Notes under the pieces: generated by a model
The model's database searches: none
Told to the model about the DNA's origin: nothing
The model's input: the letters and a program-made list of their open reading frames with translations, nothing else
Made by a program: the position numbers and the translations under genes
In this document: one piece after another, positions 6,631 through 15,117 of the stretch
How positions within the stretch are numbered: the first letter of the stretch is position 1
Layout of the letters: the number at the start of each line of letters is the position of its first letter
From: a virus
Direction: 5' to 3' (one strand)
Virus record (IMG/VR): IMGVR_UViG_3300044712_000057
Coordinates: 1-37,352 of that record
Length of the DNA stretch: 37,352 nucleotides

Positions 6631-7955
6631 TATACAATCACCCAGTTAGCACCAGACTCTACAGTTACTGTGTAGCCTGAAGAAATAGTTATAGGACCTG
6701 CTGATAAACCATTGTTACCAGAAGTTACTGTGACATTCTCACCAATAGTTTGTGAGTTATAAGCAATCGCTTTAGTAGATGCACTACCAAAGTATTGACC
6801 ACCTGCAACAGTAGCAGTAGTTACTCCAGTGATTAAACCTTTACCATTAACAGTAATGACTGGAATAGCTGATGCACTTCCGAATGAACCTGTATTACTA
6901 TTAACTGTTGCTAGTGTTGCATTTGTGATTGCAGTGCCTGTATTACCAGATAAAGTTAAATCACCGCCAGTAACAGAGATAGAACCTGATACAGTAGCCC
7001 AACTAGTATTAGTACCGTCAGTAGTTAAGTACTTACCTGCATTACCTGTTTGAGATGGTGTATAACTAGCAGCTAGAGTAGCACTGTTAGCTGCATTAGT
7101 TGCTGATGTTGCAGCAGCACTAGCAGAGTTAGAAGCATTGGTAGCACTTGTAGCTGCAGCAGAAGCTGAGTTACTTGCATTGGTTGCTGATGTTGAAGCA
7201 CTGCTTGCTGATGTACTTGCTGATGATGCACTAGATGCAGCATTGGTAGCTGATGTAGAAGCATTGCTAGCGGCTAATTCAGCAGCTGCTTGAGCCGTCT
7301 CAGCATTTGTTTCTGCAGTCTCTGCATTAGTCTCAGCAGTTTGTGCAGCAGTTGCACTAGTAGCTGCATTGGTAGCAGAAGTTGATGCTTCAGATGCCTT
7401 AGTAGTGGCTGTCGATGCTGATGTTGAAGCAGAGGAAGCACTAGAAGCAGCACTGGTAGCTGAACTACTTGCGGAAGTCGCTGAAGAAGCGGCATTAGTC
7501 GCACTAGTAGAAGCATTAGATGCAGATGTACTAGCAGAAGAAGCAGATGAAGCCGCAGATGTCGCAGATGTCGAAGCTGCTGAAGCAGACGATGCTGCAT
7601 TAGTTGCTGAGGTGCTTGCTTCACTGGCTTTTGTAGTCGCAGTTGAAGCAGAACTAGCCGCATTTGTTGCAGCAGTTTCAGCATTGGTTTCAGCGGTTTC
7701 AGCATTAGTCTCTGCAGTCTCAGCATTGGCTTCAGCAGTCTCTGCAGCAGCCTGAGCAGCTTCAGCAGCAGCTTGTGCAGCTTCGGCAGCTAATTTAGCG
7801 GCGGCAGCGGCAGCAGCATCAATCTCAACCTCAGCAGCTAGCTCACGAACTAATAGAGCTTCACTGGCTGAGTCACCAGTTGCATCTCCTGCACCACCTG
7901 CTCCACGATAAATCGCACAACATAAGTGCTTTTGTTTAGGACTGTTATAAAACAA
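6630..7955 (-). CDS. Long tail fibre shaft protein with Ala/Ser heptad repeats
   Basis: 441 residues from a TTG start (7955-7953) with SD AAGGA 7 bases upstream. The N-terminal 50 residues (SPKQKHLCCAIYRGAGGAGDATGDSASEALLVRELA, quoted in parts: KHLCCAIYRGAGG, ASEALLVREL) form the tail-attachment part. Residues 56-293 are 34 unbroken 7-residue repeats rich in Ala, Ser, Thr and Asn, expected to form a long trimeric coiled-coil shaft. Residues 300-441 are a beta-rich head with SGSISVTGGDLTLSGNTGT and a terminal TVTVESGANWVIV. The 5' end overlaps the HNH gene by 11 bases. The exact start is uncertain because no ATG is available near the SD. Confidence 0.75.
   Translation of the reverse strand: MFYNSPKQKHLCCAIYRGAGGAGDATGDSASEALLVRELAAEVEIDAAAAAAAKLAAEAAQAAAEAAQAAAETAEANAETAETNAETAETNAETAATNAASSASTATTKASEASTSATNAASSASAASTSATSAASSASSASTSASNASTSATNAASSATSASSSATSAASSASSASTSASTATTKASEASTSATNAATSATAAQTAETNAETAETNAETAQAAAELAASNASTSATNAASSASSASTSASSASTSATNASNSASAAATSATNASNSASAAATSATNAANSATLAASYTPSQTGNAGKYLTTDGTNTSWATVSGSISVTGGDLTLSGNTGTAITNATLATVNSNTGSFGSASAIPVITVNGKGLITGVTTATVAGGQYFGSASTKAIAYNSQTIGENVTVTSGNNGLSAGPITISSGYTVTVESGANWVIV
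7077..7790 (-). repeat. 34-heptad coding repeat in fibre gene
   Basis: Degenerate 21-base tandem repeat coding 34 consecutive heptads of the type NAETAET, NASTSAT, SASTSAS. One composite block (TATTKAS-EASTSAT-NAA) occurs twice, at heptads 8-10 and 19-21, and NAETAET also recurs at heptads 4-5 and 23, suggesting internal duplication. Low base complexity makes the other frames open over long stretches, producing spurious reading frames. Confidence 0.85.
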
Positions 7956-8448
7956 TTTTATTTCCTTTGCGAATATTTTCTAAAGCAGGTATAACCTGTA
8001 GATTCCAAGGAACATGAAGACCGCACACTGTTTTACCTTTTAAAGGAACAATATGGTCAACATGATACTGTGTATCTGTTAACTCGAATTGTAAATTAGC
8101 TAACCAATAAAAAGACTCTATTTGTTTGTGCTGCTCTTTTGTTAGCCATTTAGGTGTTGCTTGTAACTTTTTAGCTCTATACCTAGTAGATTTTGCACAG
8201 TTCTTATCTTTGTTTTCTGTTCGCCATCTTTTAGATGTGTTTTTATTTCTTTCTAAAGCATATTCTAAATTATTATAATACCAAGAACTTGCTCTTTGTT
8301 TTGCTGCTTCTCTGTTTTTAGCAGCATATTCTCTATCTTGTTTTTGTTTACAGAGCCTACACTCATCAGACAAACCGTCTTTACGAGATTTGTTTTTACC
8401 GAATTCTGTCGGTAGTTTAAATGTTTTACATTTATAGCAATGTTTCAT
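7945..8448 (-). CDS. HNH endonuclease (free-standing, homing type)
   Basis: 167-residue basic protein. An N-terminal zinc motif CYKCKTF...FGKNKSRKDGL...CRLCK (Cys 4, 7, and a CxxC near 31-34) is followed by a Lys/Arg-rich helical linker and a C-terminal HNH core YHVDHIVPLKGK...GLHVPWNLQVIP...ENIRKGNK. The HVDH dyad and NLQ Asn are the expected metal-site residues. It sits between the capsid terminator and the fibre gene and its last 11 bases overlap the fibre start. Such genes are mobile selfish elements in phages. Target site unknown. Confidence 0.85.
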   Translation of the reverse strand: MKHCYKCKTFKLPTEFGKNKSRKDGLSDECRLCKQKQDREYAAKNREAAKQRASSWYYNNLEYALERNKNTSKRWRTENKDKNCAKSTRYRAKKLQATPKWLTKEQHKQIESFYWLANLQFELTDTQYHVDHIVPLKGKTVCGLHVPWNLQVIPALENIRKGNKIVL

Positions 8449-8479
8449 GTCTTATTTAAAAGCTCTCTGTGGAACTCTT

Positions 8480-8504
8480 AAAAAAGACCCCTGCCGAAGC
8501 AGGG
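8480..8504 (-). terminator. Rho-independent terminator after capsid gene
   Basis: On the minus strand CCCTGC-TTCG-GCAGGG (8504-8489) forms a perfect 6-bp stem with a stable TTCG loop followed by GTCTTTTTT (to 8480). It lies 15 bases beyond the capsid stop codon and upstream of the HNH gene, so it should end or attenuate the highly expressed head-gene transcript. Confidence 0.9.
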
Positions 8505-8519
8505 AATCTTAGTCAGCTA

Positions 8520-9482
8520 TTAGCCGTTTACAGCCAATACGAAACCAGCTTCTGGGCGAACTGTCTTCACACCGTACAATGTATCTGCAGTGTAAAGGTT
8601 AGCCAAGTATTCTTGTTTGTATTGAGTTTGTGAACGAACACCAACTTGTTCAGCAAGAACCATTGTGTCTGTATGGAACAACAATGCACCTTTAACCGCA
8701 TCACCAGCTGAGTTTTCAGCAGCAGTTTCGATTACTGGGCAGTTACTTGATACGAACACATCGATACCGTACAATGAACCAATCAAACCAGTTTGTGTTG
8801 AACGACCGTCAACGAAGTCTGAGCTGTTGTAACGAGTAATACCCATGATTGCATTTCTCAATGATGGTGGGATTACAAACTTACGACCGTCCATTGGTAC
8901 ATCAGCATCGTCCATCAACTGAATCAACTTACGGAAACCTTCATCAGTGAATACATCAGATGTTGTTACTGTGTCAACTGCATAAGCTGTCAAACCAGTA
9001 GAAGCATCGATGAAATAGCTGTTTGAGTGAGTCCAGTCAGAAGCATCACCGTCACCGAAAGACTTACCTAAACCAAATAGGTCGTCATCAGTTTGTTTTG
9101 CCAATGCATAGCCAGCATCTTCTGTGTAGAAAGAACGAAGAGAAGCCAAAGCTTGAGCAGCAGTGATGTCCTCGATTAAACGAGAATATTCATAGTGCTT
9201 GTTGATAACAACTTGTACTTCAGATTCTGTATCAGCCTGAATCTTAACTGCAGTAGCAGCAACTTTAGCATTTGCTGAACCACGAGTTGGCTTTGGAATA
9301 TGAAGTGTGTCGCCTTTTTTGCCACGGAATGACATCTTGCGAACTAAGTTTGCTAAAACGATATTCTTCTTGTATGCAGCGATAACCTCATCACTCCAAA
9401 TTTCTGGAATGAAAGTACCTGCTTTAGAAGCTGTTACGATAGAAGATGAACTTCCTGGGAATGTTTCTGCTGTTACTGCCAT
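8520..9482 (-). CDS. Major capsid protein
   Basis: 320-residue protein. The stretch TFIPEIWSDEVIAAYKKNIV, then GKKGDTLHIPKPTRG, then RLIEDITAAQAL and a C-terminal GIDVFVSSNCPV...VLAEQVGVR...LYGVKTVRPEAGFVLAV is the pattern of HK97-fold major capsid proteins of many podo- and siphoviruses of aquatic bacteria. It follows the scaffold gene by 33 bases and is followed by a strong terminator, as expected for the most abundant virion protein. No protease gene or N-terminal delta domain is apparent, so assembly probably uses the separate scaffold. SD AAAGGATTAAATATC precedes the ATG. Confidence 0.9.
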   Translation of the reverse strand: MAVTAETFPGSSSSIVTASKAGTFIPEIWSDEVIAAYKKNIVLANLVRKMSFRGKKGDTLHIPKPTRGSANAKVAATAVKIQADTESEVQVVINKHYEYSRLIEDITAAQALASLRSFYTEDAGYALAKQTDDDLFGLGKSFGDGDASDWTHSNSYFIDASTGLTAYAVDTVTTSDVFTDEGFRKLIQLMDDADVPMDGRKFVIPPSLRNAIMGITRYNSSDFVDGRSTQTGLIGSLYGIDVFVSSNCPVIETAAENSAGDAVKGALLFHTDTMVLAEQVGVRSQTQYKQEYLANLYTADTLYGVKTVRPEAGFVLAVNG

Positions 9483-9515
9483 GATATTTAATCCTTTAAA
9501 AAATAAGTTCTAAAA

Positions 9516-10334
9516 TTACTTGACTCGACCTTCAGCATATGCTTGCATGATTTCATCAGACATTTGCATATATCTATCAGGGTCTGTCATTCTCAATTTA
9601 ATTAGGTCTGCTCGACGATATACTTTACGGCTTACCTCGCCACTGCCACCGACATCAACAGATGCAGCTTTCATTGCTTGTGATTGAGCTTTACTCTCTA
9701 CTAAATCAGCATTAGTTGCTTGTTGAACTTGTTGCTGTTGTTTGATTTGTTTAATCTCCTTGTAGGTAGACAACAATTCATCAGCAGCTTCAAAATCATA
9801 CTCAGCATCTGCTTTAGCAAATAGGTTCAAACGAATTGATGAAGATTTAACCCAATCTTGGAAACCAGCATCTTGTGCAATAGTTCCAAAGTCTGGATGT
9901 TTAGCTGCTAATTGTTGAGCAGTTTTCATCTTCTTCATTTCGAGTGCAGCCTGTCTAGCTTCAATTACAGCAGGGTGCTTCTCAACTGTTCTTGCGACGG
10001 CTTGTTTAGGGTCTGCAAAAAAGTCTTCGTCTAGCGATTCTTCAATAGGCTCTGCAGCTTTCTTAGAGGATTCGAGTTGTTGTTTCAATAACTGGTCTGC
10101 AAGGCTTCGTACTTCGTGAACCTCGTTTGCTTGTCTGCCAATCAGCTTTTCAGCTTCAATGTGCATCTTTGCAATCTCAGCAGCTGATTTACCTTTGTAC
10201 TTCTCTGGTAATTCTTCTACTGGTTCACTAACTGCTGCAGGTTGTGCTTCTGGAGCATCTGCTTGTTGCTGTTGTACTACTTCTTGCTCTTCATTAGGAA
10301 ACAATTCTTCCTGTTCTACAAAATTTGCTGCCAT
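9516..10334 (-). CDS. Scaffolding protein
   Basis: 272-residue, highly charged, Gln/Glu-rich protein with predicted long helices and no Cys. The acidic N-terminus (EQEELFPNEEQEVVQQQQ, PVEELPEKYKGKSAAEIAKM) and the Arg/Lys-rich C-terminal (EVSRKVYRRADLIKLRMTDP) match the familiar scaffold layout, in which a basic C-terminal segment binds the coat protein. Its location between portal-proximal genes and the capsid gene supports this. SD AGGAGACTTTAA precedes the ATG. Confidence 0.85.
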   Translation of the reverse strand: MAANFVEQEELFPNEEQEVVQQQQADAPEAQPAAVSEPVEELPEKYKGKSAAEIAKMHIEAEKLIGRQANEVHEVRSLADQLLKQQLESSKKAAEPIEESLDEDFFADPKQAVARTVEKHPAVIEARQAALEMKKMKTAQQLAAKHPDFGTIAQDAGFQDWVKSSSIRLNLFAKADAEYDFEAADELLSTYKEIKQIKQQQQVQQATNADLVESKAQSQAMKAASVDVGGSGEVSRKVYRRADLIKLRMTDPDRYMQMSDEIMQAYAEGRVK

Positions 10335-10400
10335 TTAAAGTCTCCTGTCACCGAATCAAGTGATTTTAGGATTTATGTTCTAAGGCTCTTTCGAGGTATC

Positions 10401-10637
10401 TTAGGCTTGATTTCGCTTCTGTTCAGCTTTGCGAGCTTCTTCACGATTCTTAGCCCATTTCTCATGAGCTGATACATACACTGGGTCTGTACCATCCAAT
10501 GAGATACGAGGTGTCGAAATGATTCGTTTCGCATCGTTGCCACAAGCACTACATGGAACTACAGTTGTCTCATAACCAACTAAGTTCTCTGTAATATGTC
10601 CAGCTTCACACTGGAACTCATACATCCTACGAGTCAT
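10401..10637 (-). CDS. FmdB-type zinc ribbon protein
   Basis: 78 residues. MYEFQCEAGH...VPCSACGNDAKRII has the CxxxH/CxxC arrangement (Cys 9, His 13, and the CSAC pair near 33-36) of FmdB-like zinc ribbons, frequently found between portal and scaffold genes in podoviruses. The C-terminal 30 residues are charged and helical. It overlaps the upstream small gene by 11 bases; GGGAG 9 bases before the ATG at 10637 favours this start over the internal Met 5. Role in the phage is unknown. Confidence 0.75.
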   Translation of the reverse strand: MTRRMYEFQCEAGHITENLVGYETTVVPCSACGNDAKRIISTPRISLDGTDPVYVSAHEKWAKNREEARKAEQKRNQA

Positions 10638-10881
10638 CGCTGCTGTCTCCCGACATGAGCTGCTCGAAGGATTGAGTTGAGCTTTCTTTGAGGGTTAGAA
10701 TCCAGTTTAGGATGTCTAGTTGCCCTCTTTTAAGCTGCAACTCTGTTTCGTTTTGGATTGGTAGGACATTGTTGAGTGCTTTGAACATATTCTCAGCATC
10801 TTCCATCAAATCCTGCCAACCTTTGGTAGCCATCATTGAAAATCTCTCTTCATAATAGCTTTGTAATTTTTTGTCTATCAT
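10627..10881 (-). CDS. Small conserved helical phage protein
   Basis: 84 residues, acidic, helical. The pattern SMMATKGWQDLMEDAENM ... ELQLKRGQLDILNWILTLKE resembles a conserved family lying between portal and scaffold genes in podoviruses, without known activity. It is the first gene after the promoter at 10921-10949, with a predicted 33-base leader and SD AAAAAGGACAAAGAATG. It probably supports head assembly or its regulation. Confidence 0.7.
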   Translation of the reverse strand: MIDKKLQSYYEERFSMMATKGWQDLMEDAENMFKALNNVLPIQNETELQLKRGQLDILNWILTLKESSTQSFEQLMSGDSSDDS

Positions 10882-10920
10882 TCTTTGTCCTTTTTAGGAG
10901 AATGGGTTAATAATGTTGCT

Positions 10921-10949
10921 ATTTTACAACACTTTAGTCAGTTTGTCAA
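10921..10949 (-). promoter_or_regulatory. Strong sigma70-type promoter for capsid module
   Basis: Minus strand TTGACA (10949-10944), 17-base spacer, TAAAAT (10926-10921). It overlaps the portal stop codon and points to the small protein / zinc ribbon / scaffold / capsid genes. With the terminator at 8480-8504 it defines a separate head-gene transcription unit. Confidence 0.8.
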
Positions 10950-12952
10950 GCATTATTTGACTGTTTTTGCATCTGTAGCTCTACAATCTTGCCTTTGTTA
11001 TTGATGTCTTTCTCTTTTAGCATCAATTCAGCAATCTTTGCTCGCTTCTCAAACTCATCGTTTTGATTTTGACCATCAATGTTGGTAGACAATGAGCTGA
11101 TTACCTTCACTTTTAGCTCTTCAGGCATCAACTGAGTCTCTGTAACAGTCTTAGCAGCTTCTGCTTGGTCTCTTTGTGCTCTTGCTTGTAGAGATTGAGT
11201 AGTTGCTTGAACCTGTTCCATCTGCATTTTAGCTTGCATCTGAGCCATTTGAGCCTGTTGAGGGTCAGGTTGACTCATTTTCTCTAGAGCAGCTTCCATT
11301 TCAGCACGGTTAGACAAGCTAGAGTTAGCAATAATGCCCTTAAGAATCACTGGCAACACAGGAGTATTAGGTCCTAGAGTCTGTAACAAGCCAATTAGCT
11401 GTTGTTGTTCGTATTCACGAGCCATAATACCCAAAGTAGCAGTCGGAATGAACTTCATGTCGACAGAAGGGTATCTTTCAGGGTCAAACTGCATATAGCG
11501 GAAGGCTACTTTCTTAATCAAAGGAACTAAGAAGTCTTCTTGGAAGTTTGTCAAAGTTCTCTTGTACTTCTTGATGATGCTTGCCATAGCTGCAGTCATC
11601 GCTTGACCACCACCTTCACGAGTACCAGCAGATACTAAGCCTTGAGAATCTAAAGTACCTGTTGCTTGTAACAACATTCTTTCAAATTCTTTTGCAGCTG
11701 CAGCATTGTCTTGCTTTGTTTGACCAAACTGGAACGGATATAGAATCTCTGATGGAGCACCGTTAGTCAAAATAGCTTTACCAGGTTTTACTTCAAACTT
11801 AGCACCACGAGGTAGACGAGTAGCATCCATAGCAATCATTGGTGCTGTAGTCAATGCTAATGAGTCTAGGTGGCTACGAAGCTGTGCATCAATAGCTTTC
11901 TGCATATTGTATGCTTTCTCAACTGTACCACGACCCCAGAAACGACCAGGAACTGTGTCGTCTTGATAAGCTACTACTGGACGGTCTTGCATCATGTAAG
12001 GTGATTTCTCAGCCTTCAACAACAAACCATCATTAGCAATCACTACAATAGCTTCTACAAGACCTGAATAAGTATCAGCAGTAGAATCTTCAGGGAATAA
12101 GTCTACAACTTCTTCACCTTCATTTTCCATCTGGTCTAAATACTCTTTAGGAACTAAACCATAGTAAGTTAATAGCTTAACTTTATCATCTTGATACTCA
12201 ACTAAATCTTGAGTAGCTTCTAAGTTGTCATCATTTCCTGAAGGACCAATGTCTACCTTACGATAGATACCTTTTTCCATTCCTTCAACAACTTTGTGAA
12301 TAGACACAAACTTCTCAATAGCAACACCCATAGCATCGTCCACTGATGTTGCATTAGGGTCAATCAAGAAGTTCTTAGGATTTACTGGTACTGTCTTAAC
12401 ACAGAAATATTCTCTTTCAGACACACCGTAAGCAGCTTGTTGTGAGCCTGGAATAGGTTGAGTAGTAGGAATAAACTCTACTTCTTGTTTAACAACTAAC
12501 TCACCAATACCTGTACCATAGATTTCAGCCATCAACTCAATCTGGTCAACAGACTTGCGAATCTTATGTTTTTCTAAATCTTCACGAAGCAAACTTCTCA
12601 TTGCTTCAATGTCCATCTTGTTACCGTTCATGTCCTTGACATCATCTTTAATGTCAAAGTATTCACCGTTACCAAAGATAGCTTCCATAATTTCAGCATG
12701 GCGAGTCTCTACTGCTTGCTGAGTTGCTGGACTAATAATACGACTTCTCTCTGACTCACGAGTACGGTCAGAAGCATCCCAAACACCACGGAAGATTCTT
12801 TCGTATTCTTTCCAGTTCTCTAAGAAGTTCTGGTCTCTGTGGTCTCTCCAGCGGTCTGTGTGTGATACGACAAAAGATACAATCTCTTTGTCAGATTCGC
12901 TAGGTTCGTCCCAGCTCTTAGTACCTTCGTTGTTGTCAATCATCTTTGCCAT
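10946..12952 (-). CDS. Portal protein, P22-like
   Basis: 668 residues, the normal size for P22 gp1-type portals. Recognisable parts are SHTDRWRDHRDQNFLENWKEYERIFRG in pieces (EYERIFRGVWDASDRTRESERSRI), the wing domain with TVPVNPKNFLIDPNA, the stem region PGRFWGRGTVEKAYNMQKAIDAQ, and TGTLDSQGLVSAGTREGGGQAM. The C-terminal 120 residues are Gln/Met-rich helices (barrel-like). Twelve copies should form the DNA channel at the head vertex that binds the terminase. The end of the gene carries the promoter for the next block. One-base overlap with the Cys-rich gene upstream. Confidence 0.9.
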   Translation of the reverse strand: MAKMIDNNEGTKSWDEPSESDKEIVSFVVSHTDRWRDHRDQNFLENWKEYERIFRGVWDASDRTRESERSRIISPATQQAVETRHAEIMEAIFGNGEYFDIKDDVKDMNGNKMDIEAMRSLLREDLEKHKIRKSVDQIELMAEIYGTGIGELVVKQEVEFIPTTQPIPGSQQAAYGVSEREYFCVKTVPVNPKNFLIDPNATSVDDAMGVAIEKFVSIHKVVEGMEKGIYRKVDIGPSGNDDNLEATQDLVEYQDDKVKLLTYYGLVPKEYLDQMENEGEEVVDLFPEDSTADTYSGLVEAIVVIANDGLLLKAEKSPYMMQDRPVVAYQDDTVPGRFWGRGTVEKAYNMQKAIDAQLRSHLDSLALTTAPMIAMDATRLPRGAKFEVKPGKAILTNGAPSEILYPFQFGQTKQDNAAAAKEFERMLLQATGTLDSQGLVSAGTREGGGQAMTAAMASIIKKYKRTLTNFQEDFLVPLIKKVAFRYMQFDPERYPSVDMKFIPTATLGIMAREYEQQQLIGLLQTLGPNTPVLPVILKGIIANSSLSNRAEMEAALEKMSQPDPQQAQMAQMQAKMQMEQVQATTQSLQARAQRDQAEAAKTVTETQLMPEELKVKVISSLSTNIDGQNQNDEFEKRAKIAELMLKEKDINNKGKIVELQMQKQSNNA

Positions 12953-13434
12953 TACTCTTCCTCTGTAGAATCTTTAAAAGGGTCTTCATAATCCATTGAC
13001 TCTGGATTTTCTTTAATTGCTTTCATTCGTTGGTCATCAATCGGACCACCCATCTCTTGTTCATCACAAGTACGAACTGGAGAACAAGTAATATCAAATA
13101 GTGTGCAGTAAGCGACTGGATGTGATTCGATGTCAGCCCACTTAGGTGTTAACGGTAACTGTGAAGCTTTAAGTTCAAATGCTGGACCGTTAGCGATACA
13201 GTCTTGAATCTCTGTCGTGTTGACATAGTGTTCGCAGTTAGCACATAGGCGACCACGAGCATCTCCTTCAGAACAGTTCCACTTCAAAGCTTTCTGTCTC
13301 CAAAAGTCTTCGTTAGGCTGTCTAGGGTCTGCTGGACCTAAGCCGTGCTCTGCGATTGTTGAAAGATGATTCTTTACATTCAGCTTATTATTCTGAAGAG
13401 GTAAAGGACAATTATCTAGTTTTGAAATATCCAT
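12952..13434 (-). CDS. Cys-rich protein between large terminase and portal (unknown)
   Basis: 160 residues with eight Cys at 9, 54, 64, 67, 79, 110, 117 and 123, no signal peptide. The arrangement RLCANCEHY...DCIAN...AYCTLFDITCSPVRTC suggests metal or Fe-S binding in the cytoplasm. The C-terminus is acidic (PESMDYEDPFKDSTEEE). It is coupled to both neighbours by one-base overlaps, which places it in packaging or head assembly. Similar Cys-rich genes occur beside portals in other phages, but I know of no proven function. Confidence 0.7.
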   Translation of the reverse strand: MDISKLDNCPLPLQNNKLNVKNHLSTIAEHGLGPADPRQPNEDFWRQKALKWNCSEGDARGRLCANCEHYVNTTEIQDCIANGPAFELKASQLPLTPKWADIESHPVAYCTLFDITCSPVRTCDEQEMGGPIDDQRMKAIKENPESMDYEDPFKDSTEEE

Positions 13435-14696
13435 CAGTATCCCGAAATAACATCAAAAGTTTCCCACTCATCTCCACCATCTTCATCAAAGTTATAGCTA
13501 GTCACAGCTAGTTGGTCGATGTACGACAGTGCATCAGGTAAGTCATCGTGTACTTGTGGTGTAGGGAACATTAACAGTTGGTCAACAAACTCGTCAAAGT
13601 CACCTTCACAGTTTAGAATTACTTTGCCATGCTCGAACCGTCCTTGCAAAGCCCAAATAACTCTATCTACTTTCTTCTTATTACCGTGTGTTAAGTCTTG
13701 TATATGAGCAAAGCAATTATGTTGTCTCATCAAGTTACTTAAGTACGGTAACACAGCATTCTTAAGAGCACCTCTTTCAATACCAACAGCCATTGGCTCA
13801 TACTGTGCAATATTCTTAAGAATTCTGGTTGCAGTCTCTTCGATATCCCATCGACCAGACTCAATCTTATCTACAAACCAATCACCATCGTCAGTAACCT
13901 TGACACAAGCAATCGCTGATTTATCCAGTCTGTTCTTAGCGGCAGAAGCATTCTTAGCAACTCCTTCAAAACCAGCTAAGTCGATTGCGATGTACCAACT
14001 ACCAAACTGTGGTTCTTCACCAAACTTAATCCATTCTTCTTTAAACAATCCTGCACCAGCATTGTTGAAGGAAGACAAATACTCCTGATTGAAAGCAAAG
14101 CTTGATAGTGTTCTCTTAGCAGCTTCAATCTCTTTAGGGTCAATCGTTTCATTATCAGCAGTGGTGAAGTGCCATGATTTCCATTCTTCATCCTCACCGC
14201 CTTGTCCTAGCTGATACCAGTCATAGAAGTGGTTTCTTCCTGACGGAGTAGAGATGAACATAGCTCTACCTTTTTTATCAGACAAAGCAGCACGAAGAAC
14301 CTTCTCCCAAATCTCTGCTTTAATAAAAGCTACCTCGTCCATTACTAAATACGACAAGGACACACCACGAAGAGAGTCAGGGTTATCCGCACCACGAACT
14401 AATATCTTACGACCATTCACCAAAGTAATCTCTAGGTTGTTGATGTGTGCAGACTTGATAATCGGTCTACCTAACTCATTCAACAAATCCCAGATAATTG
14501 TTCTGGCTTGTCCGAGGGTTGGTGCAACATACATCACCGCAGAACCTTCAGGACAGTTAATACCTTCAATCAACAAGGTCACTGCAGATAATCTTGACTT
14601 ACCACAACGACGACCAGCAGCAATAACTTTAAACCTGGTTGTATCCTTAAATACTTCTTGTTGCCACTTCAGTAATGCAAAATTAAGTTCTGCCAT
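13434..14696 (-). CDS. terL: Terminase large subunit
   Basis: 420 residues. ATPase domain: Walker A GRRCGKS at 28-34, Walker B LVMDE at 117-121, coupling motif STPSG at 149-153. Nuclease domain of RNase H fold: AIDLAG with Asp 239, GIERGA with Glu 307, and DDLPDAL with Asp 384/385/388. It cuts concatemers and pumps DNA through the portal. The ATG at 14696 has SD GAGGAAAC inside the end of the HNH gene. The short N-terminus before Walker A is typical of this group. With small terminase upstream and portal downstream the packaging module is complete. Confidence 0.95.
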   Translation of the reverse strand: MAELNFALLKWQQEVFKDTTRFKVIAAGRRCGKSRLSAVTLLIEGINCPEGSAVMYVAPTLGQARTIIWDLLNELGRPIIKSAHINNLEITLVNGRKILVRGADNPDSLRGVSLSYLVMDEVAFIKAEIWEKVLRAALSDKKGRAMFISTPSGRNHFYDWYQLGQGGEDEEWKSWHFTTADNETIDPKEIEAAKRTLSSFAFNQEYLSSFNNAGAGLFKEEWIKFGEEPQFGSWYIAIDLAGFEGVAKNASAAKNRLDKSAIACVKVTDDGDWFVDKIESGRWDIEETATRILKNIAQYEPMAVGIERGALKNAVLPYLSNLMRQHNCFAHIQDLTHGNKKKVDRVIWALQGRFEHGKVILNCEGDFDEFVDQLLMFPTPQVHDDLPDALSYIDQLAVTSYNFDEDGGDEWETFDVISGY

Positions 14697-15117
14697 GTTT
14701 CCTCAAATATTCCGCTGCTTTCTCTAGCAGTTGTGGACTGTCTTGAAACTTACCTAAACCTTGATTACAGTTGCTACAAAGTAAATCTCTAATTGCACCT
14801 GTTTCATGGTCGTGGTCAACAGCAAGCCGTTTACCAGTAATACATTCTTTATTACAAATAGCACATTTGTTGTCTTGGGCTTTTGCTTTCTTTTTCCAAA
14901 ACTCAATACTTATTTTAAACATCCTTTGAAGATTTGAAGCTCGTTCTTTTTCACGAGTACCTTCATAGTCTTCTTGTAAAGCTTGTTGTCGTCTTTCTTT
15001 TGCATCTACTGACTCACACTCTTTACATCTTGTTCTTAATCCGTCTTTAAATCTGCAGTGTTTACTGAAACAGACTAACGGTAGTTCTTTATTGCACTTC
15101 TTACAAACTTTATACAT
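14683..15117 (-). CDS. HNH endonuclease, Endo VII-like
   Basis: 144 residues. N-terminal CKKCNKELPL...CKECE zinc site and C-terminal CAICNKECITGKRLAVDHDHETGAIRDLL with LLCSNCNQGLGKFQDSP, the signature of the recombination endonuclease VII (T4 gp49-like) superfamily. Found both as junction resolvases and as free-standing homing nucleases. Placement between small and large terminase, with the last 14 bases overlapping terL, points to a homing-type insertion, though a role in concatemer trimming during packaging is possible. SD AGAGGTGTTAT precedes the ATG. Confidence 0.85.
   Translation of the reverse strand: MYKVCKKCNKELPLVCFSKHCRFKDGLRTRCKECESVDAKERRQQALQEDYEGTREKERASNLQRMFKISIEFWKKKAKAQDNKCAICNKECITGKRLAVDHDHETGAIRDLLCSNCNQGLGKFQDSPQLLEKAAEYLRKHGRT

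Noticed and set aside
7274-7755. Long open frames on both strands within the fibre gene
   Set aside because: They result from the 21-base low-complexity heptad repeat; the products are simple Leu/Gln or Ala/Val/Glu repeats.
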